From Sesamum alatum (Eukaryota; Streptophyta; Magnoliopsida; Lamiales; Pedaliaceae): a stretch of DNA of 64,000 bases. The notes under the pieces were generated by a model. That model did no database searches, had not been told where the DNA came from, and saw only the letters and a program-made list of their open reading frames with translations. Position 1 is the stretch's first letter, and each line of letters starts with the position of its first letter. The stretch is from contig JACGWO010000002.1 in assembly GCA_034509735.1 (NCBI GenBank), positions 22,491,636-22,555,635 on the forward strand, in the 5' to 3' direction. The translations under genes and the position numbers were made by a program. Below, one piece after another: positions 22,889-34,473 of this stretch.

Positions 22889-25800
22889 ATCGAGTCAAAA
22901 TTTAACGGATCGGATTTACCGTAATCCTTACGACGAACTCAAAATTAAATCCAATTTACATGTCCACTTAAATAATTCCCGTTGATCTTTCAATCCAATC
23001 AAAAGATCCAACGTCTTGACTTTCCATATTTAATCGATAAATCCCATTTACCGATTAAACGAGGGCCCGATAGAATATCGGTCCCGTCCATCCAATGGAC
23101 AATGCCTTAAGTAATCGAATTACTTATTTATCCTTCGAGATTGACCCCAAGTCAATCTCTCAGCCTTCTCGGTGATTTGTGTGTGACCCTTTAGGTTCAC
23201 CCTCAGCTAGACTTGGGCCCGTGTCCCACAAAGGGCCCGTTACCATAAGTGGACGTCTAGCAACGGTCCATGGCACTAGAGACTAGGTGAATATTGGCGT
23301 GAACATTTAGGCGCCGATTTCGTATGGGTTGTTAGAATAGGTGACCATGTAAGCCAATTTTGGCAGGAATATGTAACCTATGTCTAGACAATTTTAGGTG
23401 TTTGATAAAACATTTATGAATAAAGAAGTGAAAAGTTCATATGGCAAAACTTTGTTTACGTTCACTTATATCTGCTTTTACATATCTGTTCACTACGCAA
23501 ATAAAGCCCACGGACTGAGAATCGATTTCGGCAATTGGGACTACGCTTGGAGGTAGGTCCATGAAATTAGTCTTACCGAATCAGTCCGGAAATCTCCAAG
23601 TCAAGGATCCGAAAATGGTATCGGGATTCCCTTTAAGACTTGCACTAAGCATCCTGCTGTCGTATTTCATCGACGGGTGACGAAGGTCGTCTAAGCAGTG
23701 TTAGTGGGTCAGCATGCTAGGAAGCGGCTGACTGAGGTGACTCGCGGGAACCGTCTTACGGAGGACCTTGAGTATGGTCTGCAAGGTATGACGTATTCCC
23801 GGTTCCAACGGTACAGGTCAAGTCCTTTGACTTGAGGAACTGCTGAGTTTACCTGTGCATCAGGTCTGTATCTTAGATATGGTGAGAGATTGCCAAAAAA
23901 TACTCTTGAGTAGTCATAAGCCATGTCTAGTGCAGCTCGGGTGTACAAGAGTGACAGTAGTTTCCAAGAAAGGATCTGTCTCCTGTCAAAGGTATTGACA
24001 GTTGAGTCTCATGTATGCTCTGTGTCTTGTCCCTAAAATCTGTGGCCACAGTAACTGAACACAAGGGAAGGTTTCCCTTGCGGCGTTTGGGTAAGGACAG
24101 ACCGACACTTAGGTCCAAAATGGGTACCTGCATTTTCCGTGCCCTAGACTCTAAGTGATGAGACCGAAGAGAGAAGGACAAGTGTACTGTTAGGGCCTAA
24201 AATGTTCATCATCGATTATTTCACCTAGTTTCTAGTGCCATGGACTGTTGTTAGATGGCCACCCATGGTAACGGGCGGATTCTAGGAATCCGACCATGTC
24301 TAGCTGAAAGGTGAACCTAAAGAGTCACACACTATCCACACACACTTACGTATTTAATTTGGAATTAAATATTGGAGTAAAGGAATAATTAAATTAGATT
24401 TAATCGGGTCCTATATTTTCTTGGAGAAATTAATTCCTTCTATTTGATAAAGGAAATTAAATTAATTAAATTGGATTTATTAAGGGAATTGATTTAAATG
24501 GCCATAGAATAAATATTAATATTTATTTATTATATATTATTTGGCCTTTTGGAATATTTAATGAAATTTAATATTCCATTAAATTAAAATCAACGGTTGA
24601 GATGGAAAGGGGAGATGGAAGGCTAGGATTGGTTTGACTAGGTCAAACACTAGTTTGACTAGGTCAAAATCCTAGTCAAATTAGAGTTCTTAGAGTTGGA
24701 GTTTAAGAGGATTAAACTCCTCCTCATATAAACTTCTAGCTTCCAACAATTGAAGGATGATGAAATTCCAACACCACACACACAACACACAATTTCGGCC
24801 CTCTCTCCCATCTCTCTCGTCCGCCCTCTCTCTCTCCAAGAAATTATTTTCTAGTTCTCTTGTTCTTGGAACATTAGAACTCAGATGAATCAATACCGTT
24901 AATTGATAACGTGTCGTTGATTCATCCACTCCAAAATATACACTTGTTCGTTGCTAGCACGACGTACAAGATACGTGGGTGGATCGTGTGTCACGTTTGG
25001 AGGGTCTCAAGAACGAGATCTCGGTGCAAAAAGGGGAACAACGCGTGTAGCCGTTGAAGACGAAAACGACAACGGGTAGGTCTCGTTTAATATTTTCGTC
25101 CTCTTTAATTTTCTACCCTATGGCCTCCATGATCTTTTATATGTTCTTTAATCATGAGATACACCGAACACCCGGGAATCTCAAGGGTACACCCCTTGAG
25201 CGTGTTCTTTAATTCATTAAAGCATGCTTTAATTTTTGTATTTTATTTTATTTCGCGCTTCCGCATTCGCGCAATTTCCCGGGATGATCCACGATTCCTT
25301 TCATGGGTATGGTCCTACCGTCTACCGTCTCCCGTCCTTAGTCTAGGGTATGAAATTGGGCGTCGGTTCCCATCCTTGAGTAGGCATCTATGTTTAATAC
25401 TCGAGACTACGCATGCTTCATTGCATCCACACAGGAAACCATTCCCTGTTCGACCAACCACTATGGCCACAGCTTTAAACCGCATGAACGTATCTCCGAG
25501 TGCATGGAGATACCTCGACAGGGACGGATCCTCTAGAAATCCACCGTCCTCGCTACACATTCTGACTGCACTGGACAACGCTTATAATGATCATCTTACA
25601 GAATGATCACCTCTCGCTAGATCCAAGATACAGTCATCCTGTGCACGTGACTGCCATGGTTCCTCAAGTTTGAGGACTACTCCCGTACTATCAAAATGGG
25701 GAATCCAATCATACCGACCAAGCCTCTAAGGCTTCCATATGATGATCCCCGCAAGTCAGTCCAGTCGGCTCGACCCCAGTTGACCAACCAATCAAGATCA

Positions 25801-26185
25801 TATAGGCGTCCCACGCCTGCCACTGATGAAACACGGCACTCATCTAATGAACACGACTCTTGATGCAAGTATCTATGGGACTCTCGATGCCCTATCTCGA
25901 GGTCCTCGACTTGGAACGTTTCAAAACCCAATTCTTAATCAGTTGGTTTCATGACCACCATCCAAATGCGTGGCTCAACTGCATGAGTTTGTTAACCGTG
26001 GTCTGTGGGCTTTGTTGCAATATAAGTAAAACACCATTTTAACATATGAAAAATGAGCGCAACAAAGTAGGTACCATTGGTGACGAACACTCATTTTGTT
26101 CATCACACAATATTACATTACATCAAGTTGTCAAATAGGTTACAAAACGCCAAACCTATTGGCTTTCTGGTCACCTATTCTAACA
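22889..26185 (-). mobile_element. Minus-oriented type A LTR, truncated, split by a type B solo LTR
   Basis: The start tip is at 26,185 (CTATTCTAACA). The body runs down to 25,304, resumes at 23,329 and breaks at about 22,889, so the 3' third is missing. The sequence reads cleanly across the 23,330-25,303 gap. It is probably the 5' LTR remnant of the minus-strand Copia whose 3' LTR is 13,010-15,547. The base after the tip opens a decayed pol fragment of the enclosing plus-strand element. Confidence 0.8.
23330..25303 (+). mobile_element. Solo LTR, type B, plus orientation
   Basis: A 1974-bp LTR from TGTTAGAATAGGTGACC to CGATTCCTTTCA, flanked by TGGGT at 23,325-23,329 and 25,304-25,308. It lies inside a minus-oriented type A LTR. 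It carries the type B 3' block (GCGCTTCCGCATTCGCGC) and shares internal blocks with type A, such as CATGGTAACGGG. Confidence 0.93.
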
Positions 26186-27165
26186 ATAGCTTGGAGCCGT
26201 ATGATTAGACATGGAATTCAAACTAGGTTTGAAACTCTATGCAATTGGAATATTCATTTTGATTAGTTCATACGGGGTATGACTCGATCAATAACGAGCT
26301 TGAGGATCAGTAGGACTTAGTTGTGTTCCTAGTGTTTAAAGTGTGTAACGTCTTATTCATTTGGAATGAATTTTAAGATGTTAGGAAAACTGAAACACGA
26401 ACGTTGTTCACGCAATTCTCCATGAACTTAAGTTGTCCAGACTCAGTTAGGTTTTGACTGATGAGGATGCTTAGATGTTTGACATCCCCTACGTATTTAC
26501 CGTAGGCAGCATAGGTATGTTGTTTGGTGCATTGGACCTGATGTTGTGTATGCTTTGGGCGTAACAATAGAAATTGGGTATTTACCAAGGAGGCAGTAGA
26601 CTATTGTTGAGAACAGTCTTTAATACCTGAATAAGGATTAAAGAAGTGTTCTTGATGCACGTTTTATGAAGAGTTGATTCTGGAAGGCTATAGCGATACT
26701 TGCTTCCAGTATCATGTGAATAAATATCTAGTCTCAGTATGAACATATATTTAGGCTTCGTGGTAAGGTGGTGGCTCGAAAAGGTTTCAAGCGGGATACC
26801 ACGACGGACCATGAAAGTTGAATGTATGACAACTTTAAAAGTTGCTCTGAAAAGTAGTTTGGATGAAAAATCACATTCAATGATTGGATGTGGTGCCTAG
26901 CACGGGCAAGCCAGTAGTTACCTTGGAGGATAACAACGTGGTTGTAGCACAAGCTATAAGACCGAGATCTCATCACAAATCCAGAAAAATTCTTAGACAG
27001 TACCATCTGCTTGGAGCAATGGTATGAAGAGATGACGTGCAGTCGGACCGCATCATCTTGGCAGAAATAAGGTAAACCCGTGAGACCGAGCCGAATATCG
27101 CAGGTTACTCGTGCTCAGAAAAGTCTGAGCGACATGGGTGATTGGCTTTAGGTCAAGTGGGAGAT
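26186..27165 (+). pseudogene. Decayed Copia pol end (RT/RNase H), plus strand
   Basis: Similarity to the minus-strand pol at 15,548-16,511 is clear from about 26,670 on. ILEGYSD is recognisable, then degraded copies of the KSQSG, STTE and CDNN regions and the AKEPRSH-like block near 26,960-26,980. Stops occur in all frames. It ends at polypurine tract AAGTGGGAGAT (27,155-27,165), directly before the 3' LTR, and so is the pol end of the 21-kb element. It is more degraded than the other pol fragments. Confidence 0.75.
27155..27165 (+). other. Polypurine tract
   Basis: AAGTGGGAGAT immediately precedes the 3' LTR start at 27,166. The same tract lies, inverted, at 15,548-15,558. It primes plus-strand DNA synthesis in LTR elements. 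Confidence 0.85.
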
Positions 27166-30100
27166 TGTTAGAATAGGTGACCAGAAAGCCAATTGGATTG
27201 ACGGTTTTGGATACTACTTAGCAATCTTTATTAAAGTAATATTGACTTATTGAATATAGTAAGTATTCATCCGTGGCACTATGTGTTTGTTGTGCTTACT
27301 GATTACGTTAAACAGCGTTTTAACGTCACAAAAAATGCCCACAGACCAATTAGATAACCATGTAGTTGGGTTGCGCAGCAGCTATGAAACCAACTTCTGA
27401 GGGTTGAACTGAAACGTTCCAAATCGATTACCTCGAGACAGGGCATCGAGGGTCCTATAGAGACTTGCACTAAGGATTGCATTCATTGGATGAGTGTTGT
27501 GTTTAATCGGCGACAGACGTTCGACATCTATGCAATATTAGTGGGTTAGTTGACAAAGGTGTCAGCTAACGGAACTGACTCGCGGGAATCATCATATGGA
27601 AGCCTTGGAGGCTTGGTTGGTATGACTGGAATTCCCAGCTCCAATTGTACGAGAATAGTCCTTGGACTTGAGGAATCATCGCAGTCACATGTATATGAAG
27701 GCTGTATCTAGGGCCTGGCAAGAGATGTCCGTATCTAGGATACGTTCATTATAAGCCTTATCCAGTGCAGTTGGAATATGTAATGAGGACGGTGGATTCC
27801 AAGATAGGATCCGTCACCTGTCAGTATATGACAGTCGAGTCTCTTATGCGCTCTGAGACAGTTTATGCTCTTTGAGTCTGTGGCTGAAGGACAAGCGGAT
27901 CCGCCCAGGAGCGCGAGCGGAAGCGAGAAAGCGAGAAAATTGTGCGTAAATTTAAATCAAATTCAAAATACGCGAAGCCCAAGGGGTGTACCCTTGGGTG
28001 CTCAACCGGGCGGTTCGATGTAGGATGTGTAAATATTAACACATATATTTAAACACATAGGGCATAGATATACAAATGAAATCAATCAAAGCGTAATAAA
28101 CCGTTACCTTTGATTGTTTAGCGTATGCTCCCGGCTACTAGCGTTGTTCCTTTCTCCGGAATGCTCACGAAATCCAAACGTATGGATTCTCCAAAGGTGA
28201 TCCACACCACACCGGAAGAAACACACGTTCTTCTTGCTAGAAAAGAACGGGTTTAGGAAGGAATCGGTTTAAGAGAAGAACACTATGAATTAGTGTTCTC
28301 TTAAACTTACTTTGTTCTTATTCTTGATTCAAAATCAAGTGAAGAACACAAGTGTAAGAGAGGGAGGGAGCACGAAATTTTTAGAGAGAGGAGAGGATTT
28401 TTGTCTTCTCTTTTTTTCTAGAAAAAGATGAATAATGAATCACTTATGCTTGGTGTTGTATATTCTAATATATATACATAATTAATGTGATTATTGGAAT
28501 GTGTCTAGGTTCATCCAAGGATGTCTAGATTCATTCCAATCAATCACCATCAATTCTTCAATCAAGTCTACCAAAATTTATGGTATGATCAAATCATACC
28601 AAAAGGGAAGAGCTTGATTGGAGTTGATTTGTCTCTTTCCAAAAGAGACAAGTCAACATACCACCTAGCATGCAACATGGCTGATTTTGCTTCCTCCAAG
28701 GGAGCATGTCGGCTATGTTTAATTAAGGGAAGAAGTCCAACTTCTTCCTATTCCAAATTAGGAATTATTTCTCCTCTCGGGTATAATTTAACGGACCGGG
28801 TTTTATCGTAATCCAATTACGACGAACCCAATATTAAATCCAATTTAATGTCCACTTAAATTATTCCCGTTGATCTTTTAATCCAATTAAAAGATCCAAC
28901 GTCTCAACATCTCAACTTTCCATATTTAATCGAAAATCAAATTTACCGATTAAATGAATGCCCGATACAATATCGGCCTGTCCATCCAATGGACTTTCCC
29001 TTAAGTAATCCAATTACTTATTTTATCCTTCGAGATTGACTCCAAGTCGATCTCTCAACCTCCTCGGTGATTTGTGTGTGACCCTTTAGGTTCACCCTCA
29101 GCTAGACTTGGGCCCGTGTCCCACAAGGGCCCGTTACCATGGGTGGCCGTCTAGCAACGGTCCATGGCACTAGAGACTAGGTGAATTGGCGTGAACATTT
29201 AGGCGCCGATTCCGTACGGGTACGATTCTTCCGTCTACCGTCTCCTGGCCTTAGTCTAGGGTATGGAATTAGGCGTCGGTTCCCATCCTTGACTAGGCAT
29301 CTATGCTTAATACTCGAGACCACGTATGCTTCATTGTGTCGACACAGGAAACCATTCCCTGTTCGACCAACCACTGTGGCCACAACTTCAAACAGCATGA
29401 ACGTGTCTCCGAGTGCATAGGAGATACCTCTGTCACATACTGACAGGGGACGGATCCTCTTCTTGGAATCCACCGTCCTCGCTACACATTCTGACTGCAC
29501 TGGACAAGGCTTATAATGATCATCTTACAAAATGATCACCTCTTGCCAGATCCAAGATACAGCCGTCCTGTGCACGTGACTGCCATGATTTCTCAAGTCT
29601 GAGGATTACTCCCGTACTATCGGAACCGGGGAATCCAATCATACCGACCAAGCCTCCAAGGCTTCCATATGATGATCCCCGCGAGTCAGTCCAGTCGGCT
29701 CGACCCCAGTCGACCAACCCATCAAGATCGTGTAGGCGTCCCACGCCTGTCGCCGATGAAACACGGCACTCATCCAATGAACACGACTCTTGACGCATGT
29801 CTCAATAGGACTCTCGATGCCCTGTCTCGAGGTCCTCGACTTGGAACGTTTCAGACCCAACTCTTAATCAGCTGGTTTCATGACCACCATCCAGTGCGTG
29901 GCCCAACTGCACGAGTTGTTATCCATGGTCTGTGGGCTTTGTTGCGATATAAGTTAAACACCATTTTAACAAATGTAAGATGAGCGCAACAAAGAAGGTA
30001 CCATTGGTGACGAACACTCATCTTATTCATCACATAATAATATTACATTCACATCAAGTTGTCGGATAGGTTACAAATTGCCAAACCTATTGGCTTTCTG

Positions 30101-31014
30101 GTCACCTATTCCAACAGTGGCCACATTGATTGGTCGAGTTGGGAATGGTTTCCTAAGTCGATCAATAGAGCAAACGTGTCTCGAGTTATTGAGCACAGTT
30201 CTCAAGTCCAAGATGGGAACCGACCCCCAGTTCCATGCCCTAGACTTAGACCGGGAGACGGATGATGGAAGGACAGTACTCGTATGGTACTCGGGAGCCT
30301 AAATCTTCACGCCAACATTCACCTAGTCTCTAGTGCCATGGACCGTTGCTAGACGGCCACCCATGGTGACGGGCATTTTCCGATTAATGGTTAATTGGAA
30401 AACAGTTAATTAAATTGAATTTAATTTACCAATTGTGTTGGACACAAGCCCAAGTCTAGCTGAGGGTGAACCTAAAGAGTCACATACAAATCATTATGGA
30501 ATTGGTAGACTTAATTTGAAATTAATTCTAGAAAAAGCCAATTAATTTAATTGGAGTAAATTAATTCAAGGAGAAGAATAAAGGATTAGATCATTTATTG
30601 GGAAATCCATTTGATAGATGATCCAAGAATTATTTAATTGGATTAGTTAATTTTGGACTTAGAACCTTTAAATTAATTGGATTAATTTATTGGGTTTGGA
30701 TTAATTAATTGATTGGATCAATTAATTAGAGTTTGGACCTATGTTTATTTAATTAGATTAAATAAACTTATGGGCTTCAATTGGATTGAGATTAATTGGA
30801 TTAATTAATGCCTAATGAACTTTGTTTGGACATAATTTAATTAGATTAAATAAAAGTCCAAGACTAGTAGTCCTAGTCCATTTAAAAATGCAATTTATAG
30901 CAAGTGAAGGATGAAGTAAAATCCTCCACATGTGAGGCACATGTGACCAACCTTTGTGTGGTTTGGTGGGTGGTTTATTTGCGTTGCATTCCTGGGTCGT
31001 ACCCGATTCTTTCA
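27166..31014 (+). mobile_element. 3' LTR (type C) of the 21-kb Copia, split by a solo LTR
   Basis: Pieces 27,166-27,884 and 30,117-31,014 join to about 1.6 kb. The start matches the 5' LTR at 9927. The end differs from other type C copies (GTACCCGATTCTTTCA), suggesting an internal deletion or a diverged end. It is bordered on the right by CCTCA. Confidence 0.83.
27885..30116 (-). mobile_element. Solo LTR, type A, minus orientation
   Basis: A full-length 2232-bp LTR with its end at 27,885 (TGAAGGACAAGCGG) and start tip at 30,116. It is flanked by GTGGC at 27,880-27,884 and 30,117-30,121. The host LTR continues in register (CTGTGGC, then CACATTGATTGG). Confidence 0.94.
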
Positions 31015-31535
31015 CCTCAAGTCTGAGGACTACTCCCGTACTATCGGAACCGAAAAAATCCAATCATACTGACCAAGCCTCCAAGGCTTCTGTATGATGA
31101 TCCCCATGAGTCAGTTCAGTTAAGTCAACCCCAGTCGACCAACTCATCAAGATCGTATAGGCGTTCCACGCCTGTCGCCCATGAAACACGGCAGTCATCC
31201 AATGAATATAACTCTTGGGGCATGTCTCTATAGGACTCTCGATGCCCTGTCTTGAGGTCCTCGACTTGGAATATTTCAGACCCAACCCTTTATCAATTGG
31301 TTTCATAACCACCATCTAATGCATGGTCCAACTGCATGAGTTGCTATCCGTAGTCTGTGGGTTTTGTTGTGATATATGTAAAACAGGATTTTAACATATG
31401 AAAGGAGCACAACAAAGAAAGTGCCAATGGTAATGAACACTCATTTTATTCATTACATAATATTACTTTACATCAAGTTGTCAAATAGGTTACAAAATGC
31501 CAAACCTATTGGCTTTCTGGTCACCTATTTTAACA

Positions 31536-32511
31536 GGCCGAATCTCCAATCATTGCATGACCAAAATTCGTCCGTCAACATGGGTGGCTGTCTAGCAACG
31601 GTTCATGGCACTAGAGATTAGGTGAAATCATGGCGTGAACATTTAGGCTCCCGAATGCGTACGAGTACGGTCCTTCCGTCTACTATCTCACAGCTATAAG
31701 TTAGGGTATGGATCTTGGACGCCAGTCCCTATTCTTGACTTAAGCCTTCACTCGTTTACCCACTAAAAATGTCACTGGGATCCTATCCCACTGTTCAGTC
31801 ACTGTGGCCACATATTTTATAAGGAACGAGTATCAGAGTGTAAGTGAGGCACTACTGTCAACCGTTGATAGGAGACGGATTCTTTGTTAGAACTTACTGT
31901 CCCCCACTACACATCCTGATTGCACAAGACAGAGCTTATAGCAACCAAGTCTTTCGACCCGGTAGCCTTTCGCCAAACCTAAGATACAGACACGATGTGT
32001 ATGTCACTGTGGTAGTCCCTCAAGTCCTATGACTAATCTCGTACTATCGGAACCGGGAATACGAGTCATACCAACCAACCCACTCAAGGTTTCCCATATG
32101 ATGATTCCCGCGAGTCACCTCAGTCAGCCGACACTGAGCCAACTAACCCACTAATATTGCATGGATGACCCTCGTCACTTTGTCGATGAAACACGACTGC
32201 AATCCTTAGTGCAAGTCTCGATTTGATCCTCGATATCCAATCTCGAGGTCCTTGACTTGGAGAGTTTCAGATCGATCTAGCTGGATTCATGATTGCCAAT
32301 CTATGCGCAATCCAGCTTCTTGGATTAACGCATTCGGTCTGTGGGCTTTGCTTGTGCATTTGAACAATAATACAGAATAAGTGAACACAATCAAAGTATA
32401 AGCCGTAAAATGAACAAAACTTTTATTCAAAATAATATATTTATATCACGATTGTCAGAAACAGGTTACATAAGCCCAACTAGATTGGCTTCACGGTCAC
32501 ATATTCTAACA
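31536..32511 (-). mobile_element. Minus-oriented Copia LTR fragment (diverged)
   Basis: The tip is at 32,511 (TGTTAGAATATGTGACC on the minus strand). Family blocks run down to about 31,575 (CATGGGTGGCTGTCTAGC). The part from there to 31,535 is not assigned. It is the right flank of the minus-strand Copia LTR ending at 31,535, so it may be that element's insertion target. Confidence 0.72.
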
Positions 32512-32759
32512 AGTGTTTCTTCATCGTCATCTTCTTCGTTTCATAATTTTCAAAACTATATTCTTCTTCTTGTTCTTCATCATTGGCAAATTATTTATTA
32601 TATGCTCCGACTGATTGCACCAGCGTGAAAATTATCAGTTTAATAGCACATAGAAGATTAAAATTTCAATATAGTAAGGAGAATGAGTAATTAGAATAGG
32701 TGAAGAACGGATACAGAAAAAGAATGAAGATGAAGTGTTATTTTATTTATTTTTTGCAG
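32512..32759. other. Unassigned AT-rich stretch
   Basis: TTC-rich then AT-rich sequence after the last LTR tip. I see no coding or repeat structure in it. Confidence 0.5.
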
Positions 32760-33391
32760 CAAATTTTGCCACGGAACCAACTTCAATTCTGTTGCAAAAT
32801 CAATGGCAAATTACAGTACCGTTCATATTGCAACGACTTTATGGTTCATTGCTAAAGTTGTTGCAAAATTGTCGACAACTTTGCCCGGAATAGAGTTCAT
32901 TACAAAATCTGTTGCAAACAAGTCTCTTTATTTTACAATGAAAAGTATGCTAAGAAGGTCGTGGCAAAAATCGTTGCTATACAATTTAAAAAATTATACA
33001 ATATGAAGGTCATTGCGAAAGCCATTGCAAAAGGTTTCATTAAATTACAACGACTTATTTCCTTTACAATGTCTGTTGAAAACCATATGCAACGAAAATA
33101 CTTTGAATATCTTTGTAAATGTTGCTGCAAAATCGATATGTTGCAAAAATCCGTTGCAAATTAGCAATGAAAATCTTCTGCGGTAAAATTTTGCCTCGAC
33201 TTTTGCAATGACTCACGATAAAATTGGGCAACCTTAAAGTTGATCAATTTTGCAATGGAATCTCGCAACGGAAATGCCGCTGCAAATGTTTGTCATTGTT
33301 TTTCCCACGTAACTTTCCACGAATGTTCAAAAAATTGAAATTCCATTGCAAAGTCGTTGAAAAGGCAATGGCAAAAAATTCTGTAGCAGTG
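32760..33391. mobile_element. CACTA-like transposon end with TTGCAA subterminal repeats
   Basis: Short motifs of the type TTGCAAAA, TTGCAACG and ATTGCAAA recur in both orientations about every 25-40 bp. The right end reads TTCTGTAGCAGTG at 33,379-33,391, whose reverse complement CACTGCTACAGAA is close to the CACTA terminal consensus. No matching left end was found, so it is a fragment or eroded copy. Small ORFs within it are products of the repeat, not genes. Confidence 0.6.
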
Positions 33392-34213
33392 AGCCTATTT
33401 TTCTAAGTGAAAACTACCAACATATTTTATTTTCATTTTAATTAGTGTTGAACGTCCGAAATAGGGATTTGATCTTACATGATGCTATTTATTTTCCATG
33501 TATTTATTTTATTTCTGCTATGTTTTTTATTTTCCAATCGATACCGTTCCTTTCACGTAGATATTATTAATGAGATTTTGAAGCATCAATTTATTTTAAT
33601 CAAAATTTAATATTTTTTAAAATAGCACATAAATGTCATTTTATAATAAAAAAAATAAAAAATAACGTGTGTAACACATCTATTGCGTGGCGGGTTTTTT
33701 TTTTTTTTTTTTTTTTGAGAAGAGAGGGGGGGGGTCTTTTTGAGGAATACAATGAAAGTTTTTGAGTAATTTTGTTTTTCACACAAGGGGTCTTTTAAAC
33801 AATGTTGATAACATGCAGGAGTAAATTGCTTCTAACTCTTTTGACTTTATATATATATTATTTTTTTTCTCATTATAAATATAAAAATATTATTAAAAAA
33901 ATATTGAGTGTAAAATAAAATTAAAAATTTATATATTTTTATTGTCGTTAATATTTTCTGTTCAAATTATAATGGAATTTGATGAGTTGTAATCGATAAT
34001 TTTTAAAGGGATGGTCATTATAATGTCAAAACATTTTTAAGAGAAGTGTAATTTCTTATTTTAAAAATAACGTAACTGCAATTCACCCTACCAGATAACT
34101 TATCGTTCATTTACTTTTGCGACAATAAATCTTTATCCAACTACGATTGGATTGGTTTGAACTAGAATTCTCGAACTCCGTTTTCGGCCAAACCCACCTA
34201 TGAAGATTGAAAC
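33392..34213. other. AT-rich intergenic DNA with homopolymer tracts
   Basis: It holds a 22-T run (33,695-33,716) soon followed by a G9 run (near 33,725-33,734) and AT-rich simple sequence. The part around 33,660-33,840 resembles 43,430-43,600 and may be a diverged dispersed repeat. No gene is seen. Confidence 0.55.
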
Positions 34214-34383
34214 CATGCAAACCCACTTTAACTCTTTGCTTCATTGAAACAGAGGACGATACGTGTCTACTCTAAAAGCCTCCGTGTCATGCAAAACCTG
34301 CAGTCACCACAGACATTCAACACGTGACACTCCCATCCATCTCTCACGTGACAGCGCCATGCAACCCTATTTTCCATTATAAA
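34214..34383 (+). promoter_or_regulatory. Seed-type promoter of the oleosin gene
   Basis: Three RY motifs CATGCA lie at 34,214-34,219, 34,288-34,293 and 34,358-34,363. ABRE/G-box motifs are ACGTGTC at 34,261-34,267, CACGTGAC at 34,321-34,328 and CACGTGAC at 34,345-34,352. A TATA box (TATAAA) is at 34,378-34,383, 91 bp before the start codon. RY plus ABRE combinations are the known signature of ABI3/FUS3- and ABA-driven expression in maturing seed. Function here is inferred from motifs only. Confidence 0.8.
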
Positions 34384-34473
34384 CACACACACATTACACA
34401 TAGAAGAACAGATCAACTCTATTTCTCCCGTCCCAGCTCGCCGAATATCAAATTCTCATATTCCAACAGATCA

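Larger units (their letters stand above)
9927..31014 (+). mobile_element. Plus-strand Copia element with nested insertions
   Basis: It starts TGTTAGAATAGG at 9927 and ends TTCTTTCA at 31,014. CCTCA at 9922-9926 and 31,015-31,019 is the target duplication, and the host LTR reads straight across the gap. In order it holds a 5' LTR part (9927-10,864), a 45-bp LTR stub, leader (10,910-12,361), gag (12,362-13,009), a large block of foreign Copia DNA (13,010-26,185), the decayed end of pol (26,186-27,165) and a 3' LTR (27,166-31,014) split by a solo LTR. Protease, integrase and most of RT are missing. Confidence 0.82.
5240..31535 (-). mobile_element. Minus-strand Copia 5' LTR (type A), split by nested insertions
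   Basis: The LTR is in three pieces: 5240-5803, 8818-9926 and 31,015-31,535. Without the insertions and TSD copies it is about 2.18 kb, the same as the complete type A LTR at 16,512-18,703. Its 3' end lies beside the Met primer site at 5226-5237, which makes it a 5' LTR. Its start tip is at 31,535. The first gap holds a gag-only Gypsy element (5804-8817). The second holds a plus-strand Copia (9927-31,014). Continuity across both gaps is clean and each is bordered by a 5-bp duplication. Confidence 0.85.

Noticed and set aside
32803..33406. Several 60-67-codon ORFs
   Set aside because: They arise from the TTGCAA-type repeat array of the CACTA-like end and share no protein motif.
34324..34473. 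N-terminal extension of the oleosin reading frame
   Set aside because: The upstream ATG lies before the TATA box, in the promoter. The oleosin start MAQ at 34,474 fits the family length.
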